The translations under genes were made by a program, and so were the position numbers. A DNA stretch of 64,000 bases, from positions 42,803,540-42,867,539 of the forward strand of contig CP154955.1 in NCBI GenBank assembly GCA_039621445.1, written 5' to 3'. This stretch comes from Euglena gracilis (lineage: Eukaryota > Euglenida > Euglenophyceae > Euglenales). The notes beneath the pieces were generated by a model, which saw only the letters and a list, made by a program, of their open reading frames with translations, made no database searches and was not told where the DNA came from. The first letter of the stretch is position 1. Each line of letters starts with the position of its first letter. Of this stretch, positions 10,265 to 20,041 are shown in pieces.

Positions 10265-10849
10265 TTGCTGAATTTTTGGCCACAATCCAGCAGGGTTGGG
10301 ATAAAACAGAACCCTGCTGTTGACCCCCTGCACGGGGCTACCAAAAAGAAAGCATCTGGGACGGAAGGGACGGAGCAAGCCACATTCACACACCTCCTTG
10401 AATTTGAGGAAGTGTGTGGTGTGCTTGGCGCCGTCTACGGCGAACTGGACTCTTTCCTTTGTGCTTGGGCAGCTTGGGTGATTGATCCTCCACTGTTGTT
10501 CGATGGGCAAGCGGTCATCAAACAATGTGAGGACCAGCGCCGGGCACAGTGTGGCCAAAAATTCAGATTCCGACAACTGAAAGCATCCACGTTCAGGGGA
10601 TACCTGAACGCCGTTGCCCGAATTCAAGCCTCATCAAAGCCAGAAACCCTGTTTACACCATCCTCTGAAACGCAACTCCAACAGCCGCAAAAATTAATGG
10701 CGGTTGCTCTCACCCTTCGAGGCAACCAAAAAAGCCATTGGTGAGGCTCCTCCCGAGGAAATTCTGCAACCTGCAAAACGTCATGGCATCCTCGACACGG
10801 TGCAATGGAGCAAACTGTTTGACGCTCAACAGGCAAACATTTTGAGCAT
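10265..10849 (+). pseudogene. Unidentified protein-like segment with one frame break
   Basis: From 10265 to about 10690 one frame encodes a plausible globular protein (for example LLEFEEVCGVLGAVYGELDS and KFRFRQLKASTFRGYLNAV). It ends at TGA 10742, but sense-like sequence continues from about 10704 in the next frame (ATKKAIGEAPPEEILQPAKR). A single-base change near 10700 would account for this. I do not recognise the family. The flanking direct repeats (9975-10090 and 11438-11560) suggest it travels with a repeat, perhaps as a captured gene fragment. Confidence 0.45.
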
Positions 10850-11290
10850 GGGGGGCGGTAGGCCGGCTAGCCGTCCGAGCCGTCCGGACGTCTTCAGCCG
10901 GACCAATGCTGGACGCCCAGCCGTCCGTCCGGACGAGGCATTTTTTCGCCAGCCGTCCGTCAAGCCGGACCAATGTCTGCCTTGCCAGCTGGCCGGTCTT
11001 GAGCACCACGGGCAATTGCCCGCATCCGTTCCAGCTTTGAATCTGTCAGCAAAAACTTGGCAATCTCAACCTTGGAGCGCATCCACACGGGCCATGGCAA
11101 AATTGGTATATATCCGCCCAGAGTCGCGTGCACTGAGACGCCTGCACTTCCAAAAACCCGGCCGGCCAGCCGGCCAGCCGGCTAGCTGGACCAAGAGCAT
11201 TTTCTTCTGCCGTCTGGACCAAGCCCACAAGATCAGCCGTCCATCCGGACCTTCGCTTTTTTCACCAGCCGTCCGTCCGTCCGTCCGCCC
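10850..11290. repeat. 'CCGTCCGTCCGG / GCCGGCCAGCCGG' GC-rich repeats
   Basis: Short 4- to 8-bp units (gtcc, ccgg, gccg) make two clusters at 10855-11000 and 11155-11290, separated by about 150 bp of ordinary sequence. The open frame running through it is an artefact of the repeat. Confidence 0.65.
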
Positions 11291-11437
11291 GCCCCCATGG
11301 GTTTCTGCACCGGATATCGCAGCGAAGTGCTTCGGAGGTTGCAAGTGGATTCGTTCGCCGAATTCAAGATGGAGGATGGTCGTAAGATGCTTTCGGGGCG
11401 TTTTTTTTTGCCAAAATTTTCAAAAATGCTGAACCCG

Positions 11438-11560
11438 ATTTCATGACCTATAATTCGTGTTCACCCTGAACACGAAAATCAAGGCATGAAATCGGGTTCA
11501 GGAATTATCGCCCTGTGTTCACAACCCCGAATTACAGGGCAGGTGCAGGGCCTCTGAACA
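11438..11560. repeat. 'Gaattatcgccctgt' palindromic repeat, right copy
   Basis: Direct repeat of 9975-10090, sharing 'cgtgttcaccctgaacacg' and 'gcatgaaatcgggttcagg'. Confidence 0.7.
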
Positions 11561-11802
11561 CGGTAAAAAAAAAAAGAAAGAAAGAAACCAGCACAAGGCA
11601 AGCCTGTTGAAATACGAAAAGTGTCGAACTTAATCAATCTAGTTCTCAGTCATCTCACACCTTCTGACATGTCCAGGGGTCTCCTGGGATCCCCATTGGG
11701 GGCAGACCTTCACAAAATCTCCAGGATTCAATTGAGAAATCACCTAAGCAGAAAAAATTCAAAAACTTGGCCACAGGCTTTTCTGAAAACATATTTCATC
11801 AT
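11561..11802. other. Unassigned sequence
   Basis: A short A-rich tract (11562-11587) is followed by sequence with no recognised feature. Confidence 0.3.
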
Positions 11803-12000
11803 ACACCCCCCCCATATTGTCCCCCCCCCCATATTGTCCCTCGGCCCCAGCCGACGGGGGGGGGTTTGGGTCGGCCAATGAAATTCCTTTGGAGACAAGG
11901 CACAGGGGGGGGGGAGGGGGGGTCCGAGGGGGGGGTTGGAAGCTGTACAGGGGGGGGAGGGGGGGTCCCCAGAAAATCACAACTGTACTGCCTACCCCCG
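11803..12000 (-). mobile_element. G-run element, family C (tag ACAATATGGGG), inverted copy
   Basis: Repeated 'ccccatattgtccc' tags are followed by 'ggtcggccaatgaaattcc' and G-runs ending in 'aactgtactgcct'. Read on the minus strand, the order matches the element at 12515-12965, with the core 'ggaatttcattggcc'. No coding capacity. Confidence 0.65.
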
Positions 12001-12185
12001 AGACAGTTGCGACATTTTTCGCCAATTGAGGTTGTCAATGATGGATTTTGCGAAATTCAGATGCATTTTGCAAAATATTGTCTCTTGTGAAAAGAGTGGT
12101 AGCCAGTATTTTCACTTTAAACACTTAGCAGAATGGCAGGAAGCAGCTTCAATCACTCCCCCTTGGCACACCATGCGGAATTGAG

Positions 12186-12300
12186 CCAGGGTTGACGTTT
12201 TTTTGTTTTCAACAAAGAACAAAAAATATGTTTTTTTTCCAAAAAAAACACACAAAAACATTTTTTCTTTTTTTGGAAAAGCAAAATTTGACCTTTTTCC
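12186..12300. repeat. Dispersed AT-rich repeat
   Basis: Begins 'cagggttgacgttttttt' and continues as A/T homopolymers. Resembles 1022-1115. Confidence 0.55.
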
Positions 12301-12514
12301 TTGCGAAATGGCCATTTTTTGAGGAAAAGGTTTTAAGGTCATTTTTTTGGTCATCAAAAGTGACGTATTTTTAGTTTTTCCAGCACCTTTAACGGACTAC
12401 GAAGCTGCAGAGATGAAAAAAGACCTTTTTGTATATAAAAAAAAGTTTCAAAAAGATTCCCCCAAACCCCCATGAAGTTTTTTTTGTTTTTTTTTAAAAA
12501 AAACATATTTTTTC

Positions 12515-12965
12515 TTAGGGGGTACCCCCCCATATTGTCCCAACCACCTTCCCACTGGGACCCCAAATGGACAATATGGGGGGGGACAATATGGGGGTAC
12601 CAAAGGAAATTTCATTGGCCGAGCCAAAAAAAACCCCCGTCGGCCGGGCCGAGGGACAATATGGGGGGGGACAATATGGGGGGGGTACTACTTTCATGTG
12701 TCCTTGTCCGCCCAATGCACCTTCACACCCAAAAATGGCCAAAAATATTTTCCCCTGAAAGAAGTGCCAAAAACTGGTGCATGTCCCCACCCAAAACTAA
12801 AAAAAATTTCATCTGTCTCGGGGGGGGGGTTGGAAGTGGGGGGGGAGGGGGGGGGTCCCGGGAGGGGGGGGGTTGGAACTGTACAGGGGGGGGAGGGGGG
12901 GGGTCCCAAGGTTTGACCAACTGTACTGCCTTGTCCCCTTTGGTACCCCCATATTGTCCCCCCCA
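12515..12965 (+). mobile_element. G-run element, family C (tag ACAATATGGGG)
   Basis: A foldback unit 12519-12603 has perfect ends 'ggtacccccatattgtcc' type and its inverse. It is followed by the core 'ccaaaggaaatttcattgg', a second pair of 'gacaatatggggg' tags (about 12655-12690), and then a G-run block ending 'aactgtactgcct' and 'ggtacccccatattgtcc'. The body closely parallels 21820-22070, which carries ACAATAAAGGGG instead at each tag. Confidence 0.7.
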
Positions 12966-13615
12966 GGGTTCGGCGCTTTTTTCCGTTTCGAATAATTCGA
13001 ATTATTCGAATTTTTCCTGAGGCAAAATTTCCAAAAAATCTGAAGGGTAAAGCACTGCAAGGGGGATCTGTTTTTCTCCCTCTGGCGAAAGTCCTTCCCT
13101 ACAGTGACGGCATTCCCAAAGTACTCGCAGACAGAAAAAGCACCTTGGGAAGTACTTCAGATTAATTTTTACCTGCCTTTTGCGGAAAGTCCCGCACGTG
13201 AGTCCAACAGGGGATTTTTTTTGCCACCCCCCCAGCCATGGCCCCGCAGTTGCAGAAGTCCACCCCCACTCCGCAGAACCCTCCCGATAAAACGGACAAA
13301 AAACCAACCCCAGACCACCCCACCCGTAGAAGCCCCCCCCCCCCCCCCAGGCCACCCCACCCCGTACCGGGGGGGGGATTGAAGCTAGACAAAATTGGAA
13401 GCCGAAAAAATTGGTGCCAAACCTGAAAACAGCCCAGAAAAAATTGGCAGGTTTTGTTTGCAAGATGACTGGAAAAAGGGTGATATTGAAATTTTTGAGG
13501 CAGGATTTTCAAAGCCGGAAAAATTTGGCAGGGTTTTTGTACGCCAATATTTTCCCAATGAATTTTTTCGGCCTTCAATTTTTTCCCCCAGTAGAAGCCA
13601 AAACCCCCTGCACCA
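12966..13615. other. Unassigned sequence with C-run block
   Basis: No gene recognised. It holds an AT palindrome ('cgaataattcgaattattcg', 12988-13007) and a C-run block at 13335-13360. Confidence 0.35.
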
Positions 13616-13885
13616 AACCCTCTCTACATCTGGCCCAAAACTGGCTAGCATGTGGCCCAAAACTGGCCAGCACTTCTGCCCAAAAGTGGCCAGCACGTGT
13701 GGCCCAAAACTGGCCATCACATCTGGTCAAAAAACTGGCCAGCATGTGGCCCAAAACTGGCAACCACTTCTGGCCAAAAAAAAACTGGCCAGCATGTGGC
13801 CCAAAACTGGCCAGCACTTCTGCCCAAAACTGTGGCCCAAAACTGGCCACCACATCTGGCCCGAAACTGGCCAGTTCTTTGCCAT
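13616..13885 (+). repeat. Tandem array of 'gtggcccaaaactggcca'
   Basis: About ten units of 21-31 bp, each built on 'cccaaaactggcca' with variable spacers ('cttctg', 'catctg', 'catgtg'). An inverted version with the same core lies at 18110-18236. Confidence 0.85.
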
Positions 13886-14027
13886 TGAAAAGCAAACAGG
13901 AAAAGGAACAGGAACCAGAAAACACACACGTTGTTGGCCGGAAACGGAGCAGTTTAGCAGGGACATGCTCAGGTCCAGATTACCAAACCTCTTTCCAATA
14001 AGTTCATTTCAAGCGTGATAAACTTCA

Positions 14028-14452
14028 GTAACCCCCCCCAAATATAAAACCCCCCCAAATACAACCCCCCCCCCAAATATAAAACCCCCCCTGAGGACCT
14101 TGAAATCCCGCCCAAATATAAAACCCCCCCTCCGGCGCGAAGCGCCGGAAGGAAAATTTTTCGACAAAATATCTCCCAAAATTGTCATTTTTGGCAGATT
14201 TGGGAACAATTTTTACCAAAAACATGTGAAAATTGCTCCTTCGCCCGAAAAATGAAGTTTTTGGACCGCCAAGGGTGGGCGTATTTGTTATTTTGGACCA
14301 AAAAAGTGTCTACTGGAGCCCACCGGGAAGTTGGTTTTTCCGACCAAATATAAACCCCCCCCCCAAATATAAAACCCCCCCTCGGGGTCTTGAAATTTCC
14401 GCCCAATTATAAAACCGGGGGGGTTTTATATTTGGGGGGGGTTTAATTTCTT
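14028..14452. mobile_element. Foldback element, family B (tag AAATATAAAACCCCC)
   Basis: The tag 'aaatataaaacccccc' occurs four times near the left end and twice on the right. The last copy is inverted ('ggggttttatatttgggg'), so the whole unit folds back. Inside is the hairpin ccggcgc-gaa-gcgccgg at 14132-14148 followed by 'aaggaaaatttttcg'. Confidence 0.7.
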
Positions 14453-14499
14453 GCCCGTGAGATCTGCAACAGAGAAAAATATACATTCACTGAAAGAAT

Positions 14500-14760
14500 T
14501 GCCAAATTCACCATGGGGGTTTTCGGGACGCGGGGGGGACGCGGGGGGGGGGACGCGGGGGCACCACCATTCTGGGTACCATGAGATAACATTTTTTTGA
14601 CCGACCCGGGCCCGCATTTTCCAGGTACCCAAAAACGCTGAAATTTTTCCTTCGGCGCTTCGCGCCATGTGTAAATTGGTTCAAGGGCAAAAAAATTTCA
14701 GTGCCTGAATTTTTTTTAACCAACCCAAATGCTCGGGTGGTTCAAATGGGGGGGGGGGGG
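14500..14760. repeat. 'GGACGCGGGGG' repeat and hairpin module
   Basis: Tandem 'gggacgcgggg' near 14525-14560, then the hairpin ggcgc-ttc-gcgcc at 14654-14666, preceded by 'aaatttttccttc', the inverse of the same module seen at 14132. The GACGCGGGG tag recurs inverted at 20915-20995 and 23810-24062. Confidence 0.55.
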
Positions 14761-14959
14761 TAGTGCCCCATCCTCAAAAAATTCCAAATTTGGCGGCATA
14801 TCATAAAAATAGGAATTTGCCTCGTGCAGTTTCGGAAAAGGATTGTATTTGTGTTGATGTTGATTCCACCCTTCTTAAGAATCGCAACCCCCGTAACCCC
14901 CCAATGACCGCCCCGTTACCTCCAAATTGGACCTTCGTGATAGACAAAAAAACTTGCTC

Positions 14960-15367
14960 AGAAACCAGTGCAGATTCCAACAGAACGTCCCAGTTTTAGC
15001 CCCCCCCCCACAAAAATGCTGTCTCCTCCCACCGTTTCGCCCCCATTGATCACGAGCCCATTTGACATTTTGAAATTTTCAAAAAAAACAATGCTGAATG
15101 TGGGTACTGGAATGTTCAATTGAGATGCTTCTTCGCACACTTCACAAAAAACAGACTCCTTCACACGATCATATCTCAACCACGGGAACTGATCTTTCCA
15201 CGATGCAAGATACTTGCGCCCCACAGCCTCCGCCGTCTGGGCTGTCTGGGGCCTGCAGGAGGATCTTCGTGTTCTTCTTGAGGTCCTTGGGGTTCCCCCT
15301 CAACCACACACGTTGGGGATGCACCAACAGTTGGCAGCGCATTCTTGGGGGCCAAAAACCTTTTCAT
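14960..15367 (-). pseudogene. N-terminal fragment of a hAT/ZMYM-like zinc-finger protein, frameshifted
   Basis: On the minus strand an ATG at 15367 opens MKRFLAPKN and a Pro/Glu/Arg-rich stretch, up to RRRRLWG near 15210. There the frame changes and the protein continues as KYLASWKDQFPWLRYD and ESVFCEVCEEA until about 15110. The pattern 'SW...FPWLRYD...VFCEVC' matches the start of TTF/BED-like zinc-finger modules found in hAT-derived and ZMYM-type proteins, which usually begin with a basic tail after MKRF. Only the first half of the finger is present. No transposase core follows, so this is a fragment or a first exon. The family call rests on motif resemblance. Confidence 0.5.
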
Positions 15368-15510
15368 CGGTCTGAGGAGAAATAGATCATTCAAAATGTT
15401 GGAACTCGTGTTCAAAAAAAAACTAAAAATTCGGGGGGCGTCGGGGGGGGGCGAGAGACAACTTTTCTGAAAATTCTCTCGGGGGGGGGGCAAAAAAATC
15501 TCGGGGGGGG

Positions 15511-15668
15511 CGGTCGCCCCCCCCCCCTTGGGGGGCGACAATTGGGGGGGGGTTACCCATGGACCCATGGAAATTGAGTAACCCCCCCTCTAATTGTCAC
15601 CCCCCCTAAGAGTCGCCAGGGGGGTCAAAACGTCCCCGGGGGGTGCCATATAGGGGGGGGGTCACGTA
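15511..15668. mobile_element. TIR element, family A (copy 2, inverted, left end missing)
   Basis: Read in reverse it follows 411-622 in order: 'ggcgacaattgggg', 'gttacccatggaccca', 'taattgtcacccc', 'gtcgccagggggg', 'tcaaaacg', 'ggtgccatataggggg', 'gtcacgta'. The other terminal repeat is replaced by a G-run block. Confidence 0.75.
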
Positions 15669-15689
15669 CTTCCAAGAAGCACAGCCCTG

Positions 15690-16020
15690 GCAAGAGAATT
15701 GGTGCTGTGCCAAGGGGGCCAGTCCCCCAGGGGGGGTCCACCGTGGCGGACAGCCGGAATTTCCCAAAGGAAAATTCATTGGTATGGTTGGGCATGCCGT
15801 GCCGAGGAGGTCGGCTGACCAGGGGGGGGGTCCCCATTTGCCGTGCCGACCACCGGGGGGGGGGGGGTGGCTGCCGACCTCCATGCCCCTCAAATATTTC
15901 CTTCGGCGCCAAAGGCGCCGAAGGCCAAAATTTGACCCCCCCCCCCAAAGTGTCCTCCTGCTAGAGTGGCCATTTTTGGGGTCCAACGGTGCCACTTTGA
16001 GGGGGGGGGGATATGACTTC
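15690..16020. repeat. G-run repeat with shared core and hairpin
   Basis: Contains the core 'cccaaaggaaaattcattgg' (15763-15782), several 'gccgtgccga' tags and the hairpin ggcgcc-aaa-ggcgcc at 15905-15919. These are the modules of families C and D with a different tag. Confidence 0.5.
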
Positions 16021-16059
16021 CATGAAGGGTGCCGGTTGTAGTTTTTCAGATGCTGAGTT

Positions 16060-16440
16060 TAATTGCGCAACTACGTCATGAGCGATGGCGTCCCAAATCG
16101 GTTCAAGCAATGGACAGGGCCGAGAAAAAGGAGTTCATTGCCGTCTGCACCCGGGCACAAACAGCGGCACTGCGTCATCAGTTTCCATCACCACCAGAGC
16201 TGTGACAGACGAGGTTGGTGGAGGTGTCGAGTGGGCAGGGACTGGTGCATAAATCTCAATTGCTGCCGGCTCATTGTGCTGTCTCCTGGCGTGGTGGCCT
16301 TTGTTGGGCCACCCCTTTCGAGGGCCAGGGTTTTCCTCAATATCGCCATGGGAGACAAGTCCCCCTCTTCCCTGCAACCAAAAAATTCATTCAGGATATT
16401 CAAAAACTAAGACAGGTTTTGGATTTTGTGGAACATCACC
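16060..16440 (-). pseudogene. Fragment with a 2A ribosome-skipping motif, non-LTR retrotransposon N-terminus
   Basis: On the minus strand one frame reads GGLVSHGDIEENPGPRKGW. The DxExNPGP block is encoded by 16321-16344. This is the consensus at which ribosomes skip a peptide bond, releasing two proteins from one frame. Outside viruses it is known mainly at the N-terminus of some non-LTR retrotransposons (CR1-like and trypanosomatid elements). The frame stays open for about 80 codons (Pro/Thr-rich) and then stops. No endonuclease or RT follows. A gene of unrelated origin is possible. Confidence 0.5.
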
Positions 16441-16804
16441 ATTGAACAGCGGCCCCTCCTGGCCTGTTGGGGGATTTAGTGGAGGAGGAGGTCCGGCTGG
16501 ATTCAGTGTTGAGGATCTGAAAGAGGAGGAGGAGGTCTGGCTGGCCGCGATGGGAAATTATATGTGTTCTGGTCGCGAACTGGGCAAGTCCTGATTCTGG
16601 GTACTCAGGTGCACCATGTACGTCGGGATCTTTTAGGTGGTCCATGTACCACATTAACTGCAACAAAAAAACAACATATGGACCACTTTCAAAATGTGGC
16701 ATTTTCTCAAAATTTGGTGTTCCGTCTTCCAAAACTCTCTCTTCCAATTCATTTGTTCGAGTAGTCCTTTTCTTTTTGTGATGTTGTGAAATGCATCGTA
16801 CACA

Positions 16805-16982
16805 TGGGAGGTTAGGCAGGGGTGGGGGGGGGTTGGGGGCTTCGCCCCTAAAGGAATTTCAATGGAGAAACTTCACTGGTGAAGTTCACCGGTGAAGTTC
16901 ACCGCCATGTGTTTCCAATGAAGACGGGGGGGGGGTGGGGGGGGGTCCCGCCCGAAAAACCCAAAGTTCACTGCCTGATCTC
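16805..16982 (+). repeat. G-run element, family D (tag GTGAAGTTCACCGG), copy 1
   Basis: Order: hairpin ggggc-ttc-gcccc (16836-16848), 'taaaggaatttcaatgg', three inverted 'gtgaagttcacc' tags, 'ccaatgaagac', G-runs, 'cccgcccgaaaaacccaaag', 'ttcactgcctgatctccat'. A reverse copy with the same order is at 20506-20705. Confidence 0.8.
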
Positions 16983-17052
16983 CATGGCTCGGTTGGGCAG
17001 CGTCCAGTCCGTGACTGTGAGGTCGTGGGTTCAACCCCACTGTGTGCAAATT
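16983..17052 (+). other. tRNA-derived pol III promoter (SINE head or tRNA pseudogene)
   Basis: 'tggctcggttgggcagcg' fits an A box (TRGCNNAGYNGG). About 35 bases on, 'gggttcaacccc' fits a B box (GGTTCRANNCC) inside a well-paired T arm (gtggg/cccac). Acceptor-stem pairing is poor, so this is not a functional tRNA. It directly abuts family D copy 1. Confidence 0.6.
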
Positions 17053-17204
17053 TTCCTCATTCAAATTTTTTTTAAAAAGATTATGATTCACCCCACGGAA
17101 AAAATTGCTTGCATTCCTAATCCTTCTCCTTCAGTGTCGCAATGCCATTTCCGGTGGAAGCGGTGCGGGATAATTACGATGAAAGACAGGGTGTTGAAAT
17201 GAAG

Positions 17205-17505
17205 TGGAAATACACGAACTTCTTGTGTTGTGGAAACAGGGTTAGTATCACCACATGCAGTCCACTCAGGCCTTTGCTCTGAACAAATCCACACTCAATC
17301 GAACAGAGGCCTGCCTGCAACACGGTGACAGGCCCTTGGTGGGGCTACTTGTTAAGGTATGGCCCCTGGTGGGATCACAAATTTCAAGTCTGATGACATT
17401 TTATCCTTTGATGCTGGTTTTCTTCAGAACTTCCATTTTTGTTTCTTGCCTTCTTTATTTGCTGTCAACAAATGTTCTTGCCCGAGGAAACCAAAAATCG
17501 GGGGA
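17205..17505 (+). repeat. 300-bp duplicated segment, copy 1
   Basis: 'ggttagtatcaccacatgca' to 'aaaaatcgggggagaag' recurs at 17740-18015 in the same orientation at roughly 90% identity, with small indels. It contains no convincing gene. Confidence 0.85.
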
Positions 17506-17559
17506 GAAGTGTGGCAAGAAGTGTTATGTTCGGATGTGCAAAGGATGGAGCTGGGGTAT

Positions 17560-17672
17560 CTGGCTAGCCGGCTAGCCGCGGCTGGCTGGCTGGCAAAAAA
17601 AAGGAGGAGGTCTGGCTAGCCATGGCCAGCCACGGCTGGCTGGGGGGATTTGGAGGAGGAGGAGGTACAATT
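17560..17672. repeat. 'GGCTGGCTGG / GGAGGAGGAGGT' low-complexity repeat
   Basis: Runs of 'gctagccggctagccgcgg' and 'ggaggaggaggt'. Related blocks are at 16460-16550 and 18570-18715. It separates the two copies of the 300-bp duplication. Confidence 0.6.
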
Positions 17673-17689
17673 ATGATGAAAGTACAGGG

Positions 17690-18015
17690 TACTGAAATGA
17701 AAGTGGAAATACAGGAACCTATTGGAACTTGTTTCGTTGTGGAGAGGGTTAGTATCACCACATGCAGTCCACTCAGGTCTTTGCTCTGAACAAATCCACA
17801 CTCGATCGAGCAGAGGCCTGCCTGCAACATGGTGACAGGCCCTTGGTGGGGCTACTTTTTAAGCTACTGGCCCCTGGTGGGATCACAAGTTTCAAGTCTG
17901 AAGACAGATTTCACAGACATTTTATCCTTAGATGCTGGTTGATTTTTGTTTCTTGCCTTTTTTATTTGCTGTTCAACAAATGTTCTTGCCCAAGGAAATC
18001 AAAAATTGGGGGAGA
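17690..18015 (+). repeat. 300-bp duplicated segment, copy 2
   Basis: Second copy of 17205-17505. It carries a small insertion near 17900 ('tttcacagacattttat') absent from copy 1. Confidence 0.85.
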
Positions 18016-18109
18016 AGTTTTTCAATCTGGCAAACGGCCCCAAAATTTTGCATTTCATTTTTTATTTTGCACTGTCATGGTTTCTGATTTGCTTTTCATT
18101 GGTTTGACT

Positions 18110-18236
18110 CACATCTTGTGGCCATTTTTGGGCTAGATGTGGTGGCCAGTTTTGGGCCAGCTGTGGTGGCCAGTTTTGGGCCAAAGGTCGTGGCCAGTTT
18201 TGGGCCACGGGCCGTGGCCATTTTTGGGCCACAGGC
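18110..18236 (-). repeat. Tandem 'tggccagttttgggcca' array
   Basis: Five units of about 21 bp. Inverse of the array at 13616-13885 (core 'ggccagttttgggcc'). Confidence 0.85.
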
Positions 18237-18569
18237 TTCTCTCAGGAAGCAGTTGTTTGGGATTCTGTTGGAAAGGGGAGCACAAAAGCGTTTTGTTTGC
18301 GGTTTTTTTGGCAAAATTTGTGTTGTTTGGGTTTTTCTGTGCCGCTCGGTTGTTATGTTTCTCCAACTTAAAAAACAATCTCGTCTTACTGTGTTATCCC
18401 GGCTGAGAAACACTTCCGGTTCCATTGGCCGCGGCTCGTTCTGCTCGCCGTTAACACATCCGCCATGGATGTTGCGATTACACCTGGCGAGCGCAGCCGC
18501 CGAGCGTACCAATAACCGGCGGGGTGGCGCCGTGGTGACTTTTGCCTCTTTTAATTTTGGCGCACTCCG
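18237..18569. other. Unassigned sequence
   Basis: No recognisable gene. One plus-strand frame is open but low in information. Confidence 0.3.
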
Positions 18570-18715
18570 GCAGGCACTAAAAAAGGAGGAGGAGCCCCAG
18601 CCGCGGCCAGCCACGGCTGGCCGTGGCTGGTGGCTGGGAGAAAAGAGGAGGAGGAGGTCTGGCTGGTGGCTGGTGGAAAAAAGAGGAGGAGGAGGTCTGG
18701 CCGGTATCTGACTGG
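18570..18715. repeat. 'GGAGGAGGAGGTCTGGCTGG' repeat
   Basis: Alternating 'ggaggaggaggtctgg' and 'ctggccgtggctggtggctg'. Its translations are repeat artefacts. Confidence 0.65.
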
Positions 18716-18854
18716 CCATGGGGACCCCAGCTCCGATGTGGACCCGAAGTGTCTCTTGTCACTCTGCGCGCCAAAGCACACGCTGATGATTATTTGGACC
18801 TTAAAAAGATGAAGCTATGGTCAATGGCAGCATGTTTTCAGATTCTGATTCTCT

Positions 18855-18960
18855 GGCTCAAGGTTGGGTTTTGTTTTTGTATTTTTGGGGGGGTCCCAAA
18901 ATCAGCCCAAAAATTTTGGGGGGTACCCAAAAATCAAATTTTTGGGTCTCCATTGACGAT
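18855..18960 (+). repeat. 'Aaggttgggttttg...ggtcccaaaa' repeat, copy 1
   Basis: 'aaggttgggttttg', then 'gggggtcccaaaa' and 'ggggtacccaaaaatcaaat'. An inverted copy occupies 20268-20380. Confidence 0.75.
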
Positions 18961-19212
18961 GAGAGAAAACCATGGGAAAACAATGGTCGACATCCGCAAA
19001 GTCACGAAGGGGCTGTCGCTCAGAGTTGTCCTGAACACACCCCGCCTGCTTGAAACACTTTCTGGCGGTTTACTTTTCAGTAGTCAGACCATCCCCCACC
19101 CAGTTAGTCCAGTTAGTTTAGTTAGTACAATTCTGGATCCTGAAATTTTTGGGGCCACAAGGCCTTTCAAAATGCCCCAAGGTGCAATTTTCTGTTCGAG
19201 ACATGTAAAACC

Positions 19213-19520
19213 CCCCAAATAATACCCCCCCCCCCCCCCGGGGTAATATTTTTTCGCCCGAAGTCCCGGCCCGAGGGGGGGGGGTATTATTTCCCAAAAA
19301 TTTTCGAAAATTTTTGAAGTCCCGTAGGAGCAAAAATAGTGCCAAAACCCCCCTTTAGGATCATTTTTTTTGTACTTTCTCATGAAATTTAGCGTTGGAG
19401 GCCAGATAATCCAGAAAAATCGATTTTTTTTCGTAATTTATCGTCAGAGATTGTGATTTTTACCTACATTTTCAGGTCAAAAATCCGGGCTTTCGGCCCG
19501 AAACTGGGGGAGGGGGGTAT
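19213..19520. mobile_element. Foldback element, family B2 (tag AAATAATACCCCC)
   Basis: Left tags 'caaataatacccccc' and right inverted tags 'ggggggtattattt' bracket about 300 bp. It is laid out like family B (14028-14452) with a different tag. A GC hairpin (cgggc/gcccg) lies at 19486-19500. Confidence 0.6.
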
Positions 19521-19534
19521 TATTTTGAGGTATT

Positions 19535-19965
19535 GCAAAAACTGGCTCCTACACTAGACATTCACCCCCACACCCCCCCACACCCCCCACACCCCCCCCC
19601 CCACTTGACCAGTGTGGGTTCAGCGCCGGGGGTATTTTGGACCCATTTTGGGACCTATGTTGGCAAATTGGAGTTTTCTCCAAAACCCGTCCAAGACCGC
19701 ATTTTTTTCCACACCGTCCAAATTTCACAATTTTCTCAAAGGTTTGAATGTCGTAGGTTTTTGAAGCAAAAAAATTCTTGAAATACCAAAAATTTGCCAA
19801 GAGAAAAAATGACAATAAAATTTGAGTGTGCCAAAATTTGGGGCAGTTTTTTTTTACTTTGCAGTTTTATCACCACTCCTGAAAACAACTTAAACCTGAA
19901 AATTTTGGAATTTTTTTCATGAAAATGTATGTTTTTTCCGTGAAAAATTGTTAACTGGGGTCAAT
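19535..19965 (+). repeat. Family E, diverged copy
   Basis: 'ggtattttggacccattttg', 'gtttttgaagcaaaaa', 'ccaagagaaaaa' and 'gtgccaaaatttgg' follow each other in the same order as in the better copies at 30155-30785 and 35287-35962. The TIRs are gone. Confidence 0.65.
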
Positions 19966-20041
19966 TTTGTTGTACCATTCCCCCCCCCCCCGGTGTATAA
20001 ACACTGGCCTTGTTTAAGCACTGCCCCCCCCCCCCGGTGCG

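Noticed and set aside
16983-17052. Functional tRNA gene
   Set aside because: A and B boxes are present but the acceptor and anticodon stems do not pair well, so it is listed as a SINE head.
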